Below, one piece after another: positions 9,276-18,924 of a stretch of DNA of 64,000 bases. A model generated the notes under the pieces. The model saw nothing but the letters and a program-made list of their open reading frames with translations, searched no databases and had not been told where the DNA came from. How positions within the stretch are numbered: the stretch's first letter is position 1; the number at the start of each line of letters is the position of its first letter. Source of the DNA: Sphingobacterium cellulitidis (lineage in GTDB: Bacteria > Bacteroidota > Bacteroidia > Sphingobacteriales > Sphingobacteriaceae). The stretch is from NCBI GenBank assembly GCA_002245855.1, contig NOUX01000004.1, forward strand, positions 186,001 through 250,000, read 5' to 3'. Both the position numbers and the translations under genes were made by a program.

Positions 9276-11669
9276 ATGGAAGAATTAGATAAAAAAATAA
9301 TAGAGCAGGAAATTAAATCAGAGCCGAGTGCGGAAAACCCATTTCGTTTACTTGATTTAAAACTTACTCACATGGAGAAGAAGGCAGCAGGTATTCCTGC
9401 GGTATTGGCAGTCTTCAGTGATTTATTTGAGGAGAAAACTATTCTCCGTGGTGGGCGAGCATTATTTAAGATGAACCAGATGGATGGTTTTGATTGCCCT
9501 AGTTGTGCTTGGCCGGATCCTGATGATGAACGTTCAGTTCTGGGTGAGTACTGTGAAAATGGAGCTAAGGCCTTGGCTGAGGAAGCGACCAGTAAAAGGG
9601 TAACTCCACAGTTTTTTAAGAAAAACTCCGTGAATGACCTCGCGAAACTTGATGATTATCAAATTGGGAAATTAGGTCGTTTAACTGACCCAATGTATCT
9701 GCCAGAAGGAGCTACCCATTATCAACAGATTAGTTGGGAGGATGCCTTTAAGAAAATTGCTGAACATTATAATGCTTTGTCATCTCCGGATGAAGCTGCT
9801 TTTTATACCTCTGGTAGAACCAGCAATGAAGCCTCCTTTGTTTACCAATTATTCGCAAAGGAATATGGAACGAACAATATGCCGGATTGTTCCAATATGT
9901 GTCATGAAACTTCTGGTTCAGCCTTGCGACCAACAATAGGGATTGGAAAAGGTACTGTGACATTGGAGGATTTTCATGATACTGATCTAATCATTATCAT
10001 TGGTCAGAATCCTGGGACCAATGCACCCCGAATGATGAGTGCGTTATCGAAAGGAAAGAAAAACGGTGCCAAGATCATTGCTATCAATCCCTTACCTGAA
10101 GCTGGTCTGATGGGCTTCGTAGACCCCCAAAGTGTCTTAGGGGTTTTGGAAGGTGGGGTGAAATTGGCAGATTTATATTTACCAGTGAAGATTAATGGTG
10201 ATATGGCTTTATTGAAAGCTATCGAACTGTTATTAATTGATTTTGAAAAGAAAAGTCCAGGATCTGTTTTTGATCAGGAATTTATAGATAATAAAACTGT
10301 TGGTTTTGATGAGTTTCTAAAGCAATTTGATCAGTATGATTTTGATCACCTAGCTGAATTGTCAGGTGTTTCCAAAGACTTGATTTATGAAGCTGCCGCA
10401 ATGATTGCTTTTAAGAAACGGATTATCTTCAGCTGGGGGATGGGCTTAACCCAACAACCTAATGGAGTTGATATGATCCGTGAAATCCTTAATATTCATC
10501 TCATGAAGGGAAGTATAGGCATTCCTGGTGCTGGGGTATGTCCTGTTCGCGGTCATAGTAATGTTCAGGGAAATAGAACCATGATGATTGATGAAAAACC
10601 AACTGACGAACAGTTGGATCGATTGGAAAATCATTATGGATTTAAAGTTCCTAGAAAACATGGCTATGATGTGGTTCGCGCAATTAAAGCCATGCATGAA
10701 GGTAAAATCAAGGTAATGTTCTGTATGGGGGGGAATTTCCTTTCTGCAACTCCAGATACCACATATACTGCAAATGCTTTACGCAAGCTTAATTTATTGG
10801 TTTGTGTTTCGACCAAGTTGAACCGTGGGCATTTTGTTCATGGAAAAGAGGCTATTATCCTGCCTACCTATGGTCGTAGTGATAAAGATATTGTCAATGG
10901 TGAGCTCCAGATAATCACCACTGAAAACTCGATGGGGGTGGTTCAACAGTCGAAGGGGATGTTGGATGCCGTTTCAGATAACCTCATCAATGAAACTCAG
11001 ATTGTTTGCCGAATGGCTATGGCAACCTTAGGCGATCGTTCGGTCGTCAATTGGCAAAGATTTCATGATAGCTATGATGCTGTTCGCGATGATATTGAAA
11101 AATGTATTCCTGGATTTGAAAACTATAATGTCCGTGTTCGGGAGAAAGGTGGATTTTATCTTCCAAATGCTGCCCGTGATAAACAATATTTCTCTAAAAA
11201 ACTGGATGGTCGAGCACCATTTACCCTGACTGAGATCCCCGATAATACGCTCGCTGAGGATGAGTACATGATGGCAACCACCCGAACCCATGATCAATTT
11301 AACACCACGATCTACGGCTTGGATGATCGTTATCGCGGTATCAAAAATGAGCGACGCGTAGTTTTTATGAATCAGAAAGATATTGATAAAGCTGGTTTTA
11401 AGGCAGGGGACAAGGTAGACCTTTATAATTTTGATGATGGAATTGAACGGATAGCACCTTTATTTATCATCGTATCCTATCAGATTCCTGAGAAAAATAC
11501 CATGACTTATTTCCCGGAAACAAATGTTTTGGTTTCAGTAAACAATGTGGTCAAGGAAAGTAATATGCCGGCTTCAAAATATGTGAAGATTAAGATCAAG
11601 AAACATAATCCTGAAGTCTATAAAAAAGTAGATCAAATGTTGTATCAAGGAGCTATTCAAAGGCCATGA
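9276..11669 (+). CDS. FdhF/YdeP-family molybdopterin oxidoreductase
   Basis: A 797-residue bis-MGD enzyme of the formate-dehydrogenase-H/YdeP branch. Near the N-terminus Cys74, Cys77 (DCPSCAWPD) and Cys93 (EYCENG) are the likely Fe-S ligands. The MGD-binding segments YTSGRTSNE, IGQNPGTNAPRM, GVCPVRGHSNVQGNRTM and the C-terminal molydop-binding domain are all present. YdeP-type proteins are usually cytoplasmic, and no signal peptide is seen. Formate oxidation is not assured: YdeP-type enzymes of this length are poorly characterised. Context with fdhD and a full cofactor pathway says it needs sulfurated Mo-bisPGD. It overlaps the next gene by 4 bases. Confidence 0.9.
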   Translation: MEELDKKIIEQEIKSEPSAENPFRLLDLKLTHMEKKAAGIPAVLAVFSDLFEEKTILRGGRALFKMNQMDGFDCPSCAWPDPDDERSVLGEYCENGAKALAEEATSKRVTPQFFKKNSVNDLAKLDDYQIGKLGRLTDPMYLPEGATHYQQISWEDAFKKIAEHYNALSSPDEAAFYTSGRTSNEASFVYQLFAKEYGTNNMPDCSNMCHETSGSALRPTIGIGKGTVTLEDFHDTDLIIIIGQNPGTNAPRMMSALSKGKKNGAKIIAINPLPEAGLMGFVDPQSVLGVLEGGVKLADLYLPVKINGDMALLKAIELLLIDFEKKSPGSVFDQEFIDNKTVGFDEFLKQFDQYDFDHLAELSGVSKDLIYEAAAMIAFKKRIIFSWGMGLTQQPNGVDMIREILNIHLMKGSIGIPGAGVCPVRGHSNVQGNRTMMIDEKPTDEQLDRLENHYGFKVPRKHGYDVVRAIKAMHEGKIKVMFCMGGNFLSATPDTTYTANALRKLNLLVCVSTKLNRGHFVHGKEAIILPTYGRSDKDIVNGELQIITTENSMGVVQQSKGMLDAVSDNLINETQIVCRMAMATLGDRSVVNWQRFHDSYDAVRDDIEKCIPGFENYNVRVREKGGFYLPNAARDKQYFSKKLDGRAPFTLTEIPDNTLAEDEYMMATTRTHDQFNTTIYGLDDRYRGIKNERRVVFMNQKDIDKAGFKAGDKVDLYNFDDGIERIAPLFIIVSYQIPEKNTMTYFPETNVLVSVNNVVKESNMPASKYVKIKIKKHNPEVYKKVDQMLYQGAIQRP

Positions 11670-12187
11670 TTTATATGAAAGACCTCTTAAAAAACATTTA
11701 TTTAAGGAGATTCAGCACATTAGTCCTACTTTTGGCAATTGGAATCGCACCTGCTTTTGCGCAGTTTAAGCTAAAAATATCAGGAGAAATTGAGAAGCCC
11801 TTGGAATTATCCCTGGCTGACCTTAAAGGAATGCCTCGAAAAGAGGCTGTATTACTTGATAAAGATGGTGGAAAACATGTTTATGAGGGAGTTTCCTTAA
11901 GGGAGATTCTACTAAAAGCAGGCGTGCCTACAGGTAAAGATTTAAGAGGAGAAGAGTTGTCAAAATACCTTTTGGTAAAATGCTCAGATGGTTATCAAGT
12001 TTTATTTTCCTTGGCAGAATTAGATCCATCGATTGCTGATAAAAATGTTATTCTCGCCGATAAAATGGATGGGAAAGCAATAGTAGAAAATCGAGGACCT
12101 CTTCGCATTGTTGCAGAAGGTGAGAAAAAACCTGCCCGTAGCTCTTACCAAGTAGAAACATTGATTCTCGGTAAAGTAAAAGAATAA
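11666..12187 (+). CDS. Secreted SUOX-fold (molybdopterin-binding-like) domain protein
   Basis: A 173-residue protein with a signal peptide (cleavage after PAFAQ) and a single domain resembling the molybdopterin-binding fold of sulfite oxidase: GEIEKPLELSLADLKGMP, YEGVSLREILLKAG and GPLRIVAEGEKK. The Cys that ligates Mo in true sulfite oxidases (usually before the central strand) is not seen at the expected place; the only Cys is in VKCSDGY. It is therefore either a degenerate or a non-catalytic partner. The ATGA overlap with the oxidoreductase indicates coupling; ATG 11675 is an alternative start that gives a cleaner signal peptide. Confidence 0.75.
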   Translation: MIYMKDLLKNIYLRRFSTLVLLLAIGIAPAFAQFKLKISGEIEKPLELSLADLKGMPRKEAVLLDKDGGKHVYEGVSLREILLKAGVPTGKDLRGEELSKYLLVKCSDGYQVLFSLAELDPSIADKNVILADKMDGKAIVENRGPLRIVAEGEKKPARSSYQVETLILGKVKE

Positions 12188-12213
12188 ATTTATCCGCTAA
12201 CAGTAATTTCAAT

Positions 12214-13131
12214 ATGATTATTAGAAAGAAAGAGCATTGGTTCAAGATGCTTTTTGTTTGGCATGGATCGGTATTACCTTCCTTGGTTCCGCGTTTATTG
12301 CTACTTCTAGTCTTTTCGATCGTGGTAGCTTACTTCCACGGTACTTTTTTAGATTTTAAGGTTCCTTTAAATCCTACGCCATTAACCTTATTTGGTTTTG
12401 TCCTCGCATTATTCCTTGGTTTTAGAAATAATGCCAGTTATGATCGTTTTTGGGAAGGAAGGAAGTTGTGGGGGGCATTGCTGAATACCTCTAGATCTTT
12501 GACAAGACAGATTCTTACTTTGAATAATAACGAACCTGAAAAAGCCTTTACTTCCGATTTTATTGGATTGATCAGTTGTTTTGTATTTGCATTAAAGCAT
12601 GAACTGCGTGGGACTGATCCTCAAGAGGATTTGCAGAAAAGACTATCTTTGGAGGACTTTGAAGTAGTGCAAGCTACAAAATATAAGCCTGTAATTATTA
12701 TGAGGTTGATGGCTGAGAAAATTAGAAAGGCCAAAATGGATGGAAGGATTGACTCCATTCAACAAGCAAGAATGGATGAGAACCTAGATAAACTGTCCGA
12801 TATTGTAGGTGGATGTGAAAGAATTATTTCTACTCCCTTGCCTTACAGCTATAGTGTTCTTTTGCACCGCACCATTTATATTTATTGTGCTATGCTACCA
12901 TTTGGATTGGTGGATTCCTTGGGTTGGTTTATGCCTCTTATAGTAGTTTTTATAGCTTATACTTTTGTGGCATTTGAAGCGATTGCTGATGAAATTGAAG
13001 AGCCATTTGGTGCTGAGGCGAATGATCTGGCCTTAAATAGCATGAGTGAAATGATAGAAGACACAATTCAAGAATTAGCAGGTAATCCAATTGCAAAAAC
13101 ACCTAAACCTTTCCGAGAAATAATAGACTAG
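12214..13131 (+). CDS. Bestrophin-family ion channel
   Basis: A 305-residue bacterial bestrophin (UPF0187) homologue. LLLLLVFSIVVAYFHG, FLGFRNNASYDRFWEGRKLWG, the PFGLVDSLGW helix and the conserved IEEPFG acidic motif near the C-terminus are all visible. These form pentameric channels in the inner membrane for chloride or cations. It is 26 bases after the SUOX-like gene and may share its transcript; a functional tie to molybdoenzymes is not obvious. It converges on moeB. Confidence 0.85.
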   Translation: MIIRKKEHWFKMLFVWHGSVLPSLVPRLLLLLVFSIVVAYFHGTFLDFKVPLNPTPLTLFGFVLALFLGFRNNASYDRFWEGRKLWGALLNTSRSLTRQILTLNNNEPEKAFTSDFIGLISCFVFALKHELRGTDPQEDLQKRLSLEDFEVVQATKYKPVIIMRLMAEKIRKAKMDGRIDSIQQARMDENLDKLSDIVGGCERIISTPLPYSYSVLLHRTIYIYCAMLPFGLVDSLGWFMPLIVVFIAYTFVAFEAIADEIEEPFGAEANDLALNSMSEMIEDTIQELAGNPIAKTPKPFREIID

Positions 13132-13161
13132 ATTTTCAGAATTGATTGGTAAATAAAGTAA

Positions 13162-14199
13162 TTATCTTTTCAGATCTTGGATACCATTTCTTAAAGAAAA
13201 GACTTTCAGGTGTGGATAGATAGCTTTTATTCTTTTGACAGCTTCAATGCTTCTTTTTCCAGAAAGGCAGTAAAACAATAATTTACCCTCGGTTTCTGAG
13301 AATTCTTGAAAATGGGATTTTAATTTATCCAAGGGAATATTCTTTCCACCCAAATTAAAAGTTAGATGCTCATCTTCTTGGCGAACATCTATTAATTCAT
13401 ATTTCTGTCTATGACGATTAAATTCTTCAAAAGAAACCGTAGGAGAAGTGGGTTTTAAGGTTTTGATTTCTGTATTGGTCTTCTTCAATTTTATAGTCCT
13501 GGCGCTGCCAGAACTAGCGTCAAACAACCATAACTTCCCTGTCAGATTATCCATGCCTGTAAAATATTTAAGTGCTTCATTGGCCTGCATGCAACCGACA
13601 ATGCCTGCTAATGAAGGAATAACCCCACCTTCACGGCAATTTGGAACCTCCGTTTCTTCCGCATTCTTAAAGACATCTCGATAATTCGCTGAATAACTTC
13701 CATCTTCCTGTTTAACATTGAAAATACTGACCTGCCCCTCGAATTGATAAATGGCACCATAAACCAATGGTTTTCCTGCAATAACGCAAGCATCGTTGAT
13801 TAAACATTTGGTCTCAAGGTTATCGGTTCCTTCAATAATCAGGTCGTATTCTTGAATAAGTTGAATTACATTATCTGAGGTTATTCGTTCAGGAATTGGA
13901 ATAATGGTAGTCTCCGGATTTTGAAGGCTTAATCGCTTTGCCGCGATTTCAACTTTCAACTTTCCAATATCTTCGGTAGTATAAAGGATTTGGCGGTGCA
14001 AATTGGAAAGTGAAATAATATCATCATCCAGCAAAGCAAGTTTTCCAATACCTGCCGAAACTAGGTATTGTGCTGCAGGACATCCAAGTCCACCTAAACC
14101 AATCAAAAGTACTTTTGCCTCTTGTAGTTGCTGTTGACCCTTGTTTCCAAAACCTGGCAAGGCAATCTGACAATGATATCTTCCAAAATTGCTTTCCAT
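13162..14199 (-). CDS. moeB: MoeB/ThiF-type adenylyltransferase with C-terminal rhodanese domain
   Basis: A 345-residue E1-like enzyme. The ATP-binding GLGGLGCP loop is at residues 34-41, followed by SLSNLHRQILY and EGTDNLETK, which are MoeB/ThiF signatures. The last 100 residues form a rhodanese domain with the active Cys in FYCLSGKRS. It would adenylate the MoaD C-terminus and, through the rhodanese Cys, supply sulfur. The paired CxxC zinc site of E. coli MoeB is not evident; only single Cys residues such as VPNCREGG are seen. It is the last gene of the minus-strand cofactor operon, its ATG touching the mobA stop. Confidence 0.88.
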   Translation of the reverse strand: MESNFGRYHCQIALPGFGNKGQQQLQEAKVLLIGLGGLGCPAAQYLVSAGIGKLALLDDDIISLSNLHRQILYTTEDIGKLKVEIAAKRLSLQNPETTIIPIPERITSDNVIQLIQEYDLIIEGTDNLETKCLINDACVIAGKPLVYGAIYQFEGQVSIFNVKQEDGSYSANYRDVFKNAEETEVPNCREGGVIPSLAGIVGCMQANEALKYFTGMDNLTGKLWLFDASSGSARTIKLKKTNTEIKTLKPTSPTVSFEEFNRHRQKYELIDVRQEDEHLTFNLGGKNIPLDKLKSHFQEFSETEGKLLFYCLSGKRSIEAVKRIKAIYPHLKVFSLRNGIQDLKR

Positions 14200-14817
14200 C
14201 TATTTTTTTCCTTCATTTTTTAGAACCTGTTGTGCTTTTTGGGCATCCTCAGGACTGTTTACATTCATTAATGCATCGGGACTTTCGGGATCTAAAATCA
14301 AGATATCCCCATTGATTAAGACCTTTCGCGGACATGTAATTCCTTTTTCCAATGAATTCAGTAAACTTCCAAAACTCTTGGGCTCCCAAATGCTAATCAA
14401 AGGCTCGGGAAGACTATCAAAAGGACTTTTATAAGTTGTAGCTATTTTATCAGAATCTCGGTTTTCCACCAATTTATTTAAGGTTTCGCGATCTAATAAT
14501 GGAAGATCACAGGCAACAACCAACCAAGCTTTGTTTCGATGAGCATGCAATGCAGACAGGATCCCTCCAAATGGACCCATATTCAAAAAGCTGTCGGTCA
14601 AGGATTGATAATGAGAATCAAAGTCTTCCAATTGATCCTCTCGACACGAAATAAAAACCTGTTCACAGAATTCAGATAATAAATCGGCTGCAAAATAGCG
14701 CTGTTCCTTTCCGTGCCAATCCATCAAATCCTTGGGCTTGCCCATGCGGCGGCTTTTGCCTCCCGCTAAGACCAAACCGTAGATTTCTGGGACATTATTC
14801 TGCTCTTTTGAAATCAT
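14200..14817 (-). CDS. mobA: MobA, molybdenum cofactor guanylyltransferase
   Basis: A 205-residue nucleotidyltransferase with the N-terminal signature LAGGKSRRMGKPK, the MGPFGGILSAL segment and CDLPLL metal-binding aspartate. It attaches GMP to Mo-molybdopterin, giving the MGD/bis-MGD form required by the FdhF/YdeP-type enzyme in this window. Its start lies inside the end of moaC (23-base overlap) and its stop abuts the moeB start. Confidence 0.9.
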   Translation of the reverse strand: MISKEQNNVPEIYGLVLAGGKSRRMGKPKDLMDWHGKEQRYFAADLLSEFCEQVFISCREDQLEDFDSHYQSLTDSFLNMGPFGGILSALHAHRNKAWLVVACDLPLLDRETLNKLVENRDSDKIATTYKSPFDSLPEPLISIWEPKSFGSLLNSLEKGITCPRKVLINGDILILDPESPDALMNVNSPEDAQKAQQVLKNEGKK

Positions 14818-15277
14818 TCTTCCCTCCAGTTTTTTCCATCAATTTAATCTCGCGTATGATGATATCATGGCTTAATGCCTTGCACATATCATAGATTGTT
14901 AGGGCAGCAACGGAAACAGCAGTTAATGCCTCCATTTCGACACCTGTTTTCGATTCTACTTCAGCAGTGGAAAATATACTCAAGCTGCTTTGATTTTCAT
15001 CAAACTGTATATCAATCTCACAATTTTCCAATCCTATTGGATGACACAAAGGAATCAAATCGCCAGTTTTCTTGGCAGCCATGATACCTGCAATAATCGC
15101 AGTCTGAATTATCGACCCCTTCGCAGTATTGAAATTTACTTCCAGCAATTTCTTCATTATATCCGCAGGAAGCTCAACAATAGCTTTCGCAATAGCCTTC
15201 CTACGAGTCACTTTTTTCGCAGTCACATTGACCATTCCCGGTTGTTGCTTTTTATTGATATGTGAAAAATCAGTCAT
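14795..15277 (-). CDS. moaC: MoaC, cyclic pyranopterin monophosphate synthase
   Basis: A 160-residue protein with the diagnostic LIPLCHPIGLE, GVEMEALTAVSVAALTIYDMCKA and LMEKTGGKNDF motifs. With MoaA it forms cPMP from GTP. No MoaB/MogA fusion is present. It is 3 bases from the moeA stop upstream and overlaps mobA downstream, in the operon order moaA-moeA-moaC-mobA-moeB. Confidence 0.93.
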   Translation of the reverse strand: MTDFSHINKKQQPGMVNVTAKKVTRRKAIAKAIVELPADIMKKLLEVNFNTAKGSIIQTAIIAGIMAAKKTGDLIPLCHPIGLENCEIDIQFDENQSSLSIFSTAEVESKTGVEMEALTAVSVAALTIYDMCKALSHDIIIREIKLMEKTGGKNDFKRAE

Positions 15278-15280
15278 TCT

Positions 15281-16483
15281 CTAATAATAATAAATCCATA
15301 CTTTGTGGACTTCTCCTTTTTTAAAACTATGGCCTTCCAATGGTAACTCCATAAAGGCATTGGACTCAGCAAGATGTGAAAAATCCCCAGACCCATTGCT
15401 TTGAACAGATTCTGCAGTTAATAGCCCCACTTCATTTATCCTAAGTTTTACCTGAGCAAAATATTGTAGGGACGGTGAAAAATCAATATCGTTTTGTAAA
15501 ACAGCATTTACAGGTGAAATACCTTGTACTTGTAAGGAATTCTCCAGCCAAGGAATAAAGTACCGATGCAGACACATGAAAACAGAAACCGGATTACCAG
15601 GAAAAGCAAATACCAATTTCTCATCTTTATTCTTACCAAACCAAAATGGTTTCCCCGGTCTTTGCTTTATTTTATGAAATAACTGTTCAATGCCAAGTGC
15701 TGAACATGCTGTCGGTAAATAATCGTATTTACCCATAGAAACACCACCACTTAAGATCAAGACATCGTATTCCTTTAAAAACTGTTCTAAGGACTTTTTA
15801 ATATCCTCCAAATCATCATTCAAATGAAATGAATCAGCATCAATTTTATACCTCTCTAGAACCGATCGAATGCTGATTCCATTGGACCGTCGTAATTGAA
15901 AAGCTGTTGGTTCAGTATCTGCAGGTACCATTTCATCGCCTGTGGAGATAATAGCAACCCTCGGCAATTTCTTTACCTGAATATAGACTTTCCCAATTGA
16001 GGCCGCAATTCCTAGGATGGCAGGAGTAATAATTTGATTCGTCGAAACCAAAACTTCGCCCTTCAATTTATCCTTGCCTTTAGGGTGAATGTTTTGCCCC
16101 TTGTTAATTTCTGTATGAAATGTTGCAATCCCATTCGAAATGGTTATATCCTCATATCGGATTATTGTATCTAAAGATTGGTCCAATGCTGCACCAGTCA
16201 TAATTTCAATACATTCCTCCTTAGAATCCACTGAAATAGGAACTTCTCCTGCAGCTTGAATTCCTTTGATCCTAAAGCTTTGAATTCCTGCTTGATAAGC
16301 TTCATTTTGAATGGCAATACCATCCACAGTTGCTCGGTCAAAAGGAGGGAGGTCTCGATCTGCAAATAGATCTTCTGCTAAAACCCTACCTAAGGCTTGG
16401 TCAAAAGAAATAGTTTCTATACCAAAATCTCGGATTTCATTCAGAATTATCTTTTCAGCCTGTTCTACGGTGATCATTTCCAT
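15281..16483 (-). CDS. moeA: MoeA, molybdopterin molybdotransferase
   Basis: About 400 residues with the MoeA architecture: N-terminal region containing LPPFDRATVDGIA, central MoCF-binding domain with ISTGDEMV and LSGGVSMGKYDY, and the C-terminal beta domain. It inserts molybdate into adenylylated molybdopterin. I take the ATG at 16483, one base after the moaA stop and preceded by a GGAGG ribosome site at the moaA 3' end, rather than the upstream TTG at 16495. No separate mogA is seen in the window. Confidence 0.92.
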   Translation of the reverse strand: MEMITVEQAEKIILNEIRDFGIETISFDQALGRVLAEDLFADRDLPPFDRATVDGIAIQNEAYQAGIQSFRIKGIQAAGEVPISVDSKEECIEIMTGAALDQSLDTIIRYEDITISNGIATFHTEINKGQNIHPKGKDKLKGEVLVSTNQIITPAILGIAASIGKVYIQVKKLPRVAIISTGDEMVPADTEPTAFQLRRSNGISIRSVLERYKIDADSFHLNDDLEDIKKSLEQFLKEYDVLILSGGVSMGKYDYLPTACSALGIEQLFHKIKQRPGKPFWFGKNKDEKLVFAFPGNPVSVFMCLHRYFIPWLENSLQVQGISPVNAVLQNDIDFSPSLQYFAQVKLRINEVGLLTAESVQSNGSGDFSHLAESNAFMELPLEGHSFKKGEVHKVWIYYY

Positions 16484-16484
16484 A

Positions 16485-17480
16485 TTAACCTCCAATTGTT
16501 GCCATTGATTGATGGATAAAAGCTGTATCTAAACTTGCATTTTCTGCTTCCCATCCATCTTTAGGTTTATGTTGTATATTGTTGATGATGATCTTTTTCA
16601 ATTCTTCATCACTTTTTCCCGAACGTAATTCATCCTTTAAATTGATGCCGCCATTCTCGTAAAGACAGTTTTTTAATATTCCTAGTGGGCTAATTCTTAA
16701 TCTATTGCAGTCGCCACAGAAAGTTCGCGTGTAAGCTGCGATAATGCCAAACTCGCCAATAAATCCTGGGATTTTATAGTTGTAGGATGTTGAGTTTTTG
16801 GGATCCTTCAATTTTTGAATTTCCTGAAAATGATCTTGAATATAATCGTAAATAGTCTGTTGACTCCATTTCAAGGAAACTTCCTTGGAATCTCCATTGA
16901 ATGGCATTTCCTCAATAAAACGAACAGAAATCGGTAATTTCCTGCCTAGCTCAACCAAAGGGATAATATCATCAATATTTTGTCCATCCATCACTACACA
17001 ATTGATCTTAACCTGAATATCATGCTCCAATAGACTATCCAAGGTTTCCATAACCTTGCTGAACTCATTCCGTCGGGTTATCTTAAAAAAACGATCTGCA
17101 TCTAAGCTATCCAAACTTAAGTTCACGGATTTAATACCAATTTTTTTGAGTTGAGGAATATAAGGTTCGGTTAGGAGGCCATTTGTGGTAATTCCTAAAT
17201 CAGTTATATTATCCAATTTAGCTATACTCTCCATTAGCTCAATACAGTTTTTTCTCACAAAAGGTTCACCACCTGTGATTCGAATTTTATTGACACCTAA
17301 TTCAGTAAAGATTTTGCATAATCGAAGGATTTCATCATCGGACATTAACTCAGGCTTTTTTATCCATGATAGGCCATTTTCTGGCATACAGTAGGTGCAT
17401 CGAAGATTGCAACGGTCTGTAATTGCCAACCTTAAATAATTTATCGTCCTCCCAAATTTATCCTGCAGCATATCAGTCAT
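16485..17480 (-). CDS. moaA: MoaA, GTP 3',8-cyclase (radical SAM)
   Basis: About 331 residues. The radical SAM cluster motif CNLRCTYC is near residue 25 and the second cluster Cys residues are in the CGDCNRLRISPLGILKNC segment; the protein ends in the conserved Gly-Gly. It catalyses the first step of molybdopterin synthesis. ATG 17480 is chosen over TTG 17495. It is the promoter-proximal gene of the minus-strand cofactor operon. Confidence 0.93.
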   Translation of the reverse strand: MTDMLQDKFGRTINYLRLAITDRCNLRCTYCMPENGLSWIKKPELMSDDEILRLCKIFTELGVNKIRITGGEPFVRKNCIELMESIAKLDNITDLGITTNGLLTEPYIPQLKKIGIKSVNLSLDSLDADRFFKITRRNEFSKVMETLDSLLEHDIQVKINCVVMDGQNIDDIIPLVELGRKLPISVRFIEEMPFNGDSKEVSLKWSQQTIYDYIQDHFQEIQKLKDPKNSTSYNYKIPGFIGEFGIIAAYTRTFCGDCNRLRISPLGILKNCLYENGGINLKDELRSGKSDEELKKIIINNIQHKPKDGWEAENASLDTAFIHQSMATIGG

Positions 17481-17580
17481 AGTGTCTATTAACAAATATA
17501 CTTAATGTTTTCCTGGAAGGGAATGGATTATTGGCTCAATTGTGAAGAATGTTATTTTAGGTTAAAATCCAAAAAAATTA

Positions 17581-17607
17581 ACCAAACAGACAGGAAGTCT
17601 GTTTGGT
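17581..17607 (-). terminator. Intrinsic terminator of the PD40 lipoprotein gene
   Basis: A perfect 11-bp stem (ACCAAACAGAC / GTCTGTTTGGT) with loop AGGAA. On the minus strand it is followed by TAATTTTTTT. It lies between the end of the gene at 17670 and the moaA start, and so separates the two transcripts. Confidence 0.85.
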
Positions 17608-17669
17608 CGATTGAAACATTAATTATTACTATGAGAATCCTATTCTACCTAGGATTAGATGTAAGTAAT

Positions 17670-18740
17670 CTATCGCCAAATTAAATGCGAACTACAGGGA
17701 ATTCCTGCGTAATCTGAATCTGGTTGTTTTAACCATATCGCGCCACTATCTTTATCTTCCAGGTTATACTGCTTCCCATCGGCTGGGATTATGACGATAT
17801 AGCCATATTTTCCACCCACTGTTGCTACCCATGAACCATCTGGATAGTCATGGTCACTCCATGGAGTCCCTCTTTGACTAGCACCGGTAAAAGCAATGTA
17901 TTTTCCATCTGGCGAGAATATTGGCCTATGCTCCCCATCATAACTAATTACCTCCGATAATTGACTCGTGGTGATCTGCTTTAGATCACTACCATCAATA
18001 TTACACATCCATAAATGCCTGTTTTTCCGAAAGGCAAACTTTGTCCCTTGGGGATTCACGGTAAGGGATGAAATCCCTTCCATGGAGAATACTTTCGGAG
18101 CAGATTGATATCCATCGGCAGCAAATGATTTATACACTGAATTGCCTATCCTGAAATATAAGCTGTTATCGGAAGTCCAAACAGGAATACCATAATTTAA
18201 AAAGCTGACGCCTTTAACCATCCAGGAGCTTACCAGATTGCCAGTCTTGCTATCAATAATAGTGACGGGTAAATCTGCAAAATGCTGTGCATCTAGAGCA
18301 ATAAATCTTTCATCTGGTGATATATGAGCATCTGTAATTTCAATATCATCAGCCTCGTAGCGGATATCAAAGTTATTATTGCCATCATTCAATGAATTAT
18401 AGTCCAGTTTTGAGTTTTTATCCCTCAACACAAATCGTCTTTCTGTAAAGTTAAATGCCCCTTCAACATCCATGGTAATCAAAACCTTTTTATTGTCCCA
18501 GCTAATATCATAGCTGTCATATCGCGATGATCCCGGACCTACACCTAATAATCGGGAGGAATTCTTACCTGAACTAAAATCCATCTGGCCAACATCCCCT
18601 GCAAACTGCCAATAAAGACTGCCCGGTAAATTTTTTAATGCCTTCCCCGATCCGCCAAAACTTTGATCATCCTTGCTGCAGCCCGCACAGGAAATCATAA
18701 ATAGCAGTATTAACAGGAATAATATTGGTCTTGTATTCAT
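17670..18740 (-). CDS. PD40/TolB-like beta-propeller lipoprotein
   Basis: A 356-residue lipoprotein: MNTRPILFLLILLF followed by a Cys-rich lipobox (ISCAGC). The rest has PD40/TolB-like propeller blades, best seen in PIFSPDGKYIAFTGAS and NPQGTKFAFRKNRHLWM. TolB-like propellers bind protein or ligand partners; no catalytic residues can be assigned. It is monocistronic, with its own terminator downstream. Confidence 0.7.
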   Translation of the reverse strand: MNTRPILFLLILLFMISCAGCSKDDQSFGGSGKALKNLPGSLYWQFAGDVGQMDFSSGKNSSRLLGVGPGSSRYDSYDISWDNKKVLITMDVEGAFNFTERRFVLRDKNSKLDYNSLNDGNNNFDIRYEADDIEITDAHISPDERFIALDAQHFADLPVTIIDSKTGNLVSSWMVKGVSFLNYGIPVWTSDNSLYFRIGNSVYKSFAADGYQSAPKVFSMEGISSLTVNPQGTKFAFRKNRHLWMCNIDGSDLKQITTSQLSEVISYDGEHRPIFSPDGKYIAFTGASQRGTPWSDHDYPDGSWVATVGGKYGYIVIIPADGKQYNLEDKDSGAIWLKQPDSDYAGIPCSSHLIWR

Positions 18741-18924
18741 ATTGCCTTATTGAAAATCTATTGATTAATAGCCCCATATCTTTCTTCCTAAAGGGTTATA
18801 ACAAAATTAATTGTCGTCTTTTGGGGAGGCAATACTCTAAATTGATTAATTCCTTCTACTAGTTTTATAGTAGTTTTATTTTTTGGTTATTTTTATTGAT
18901 AAAATCACCGTAACTTATAACCTA

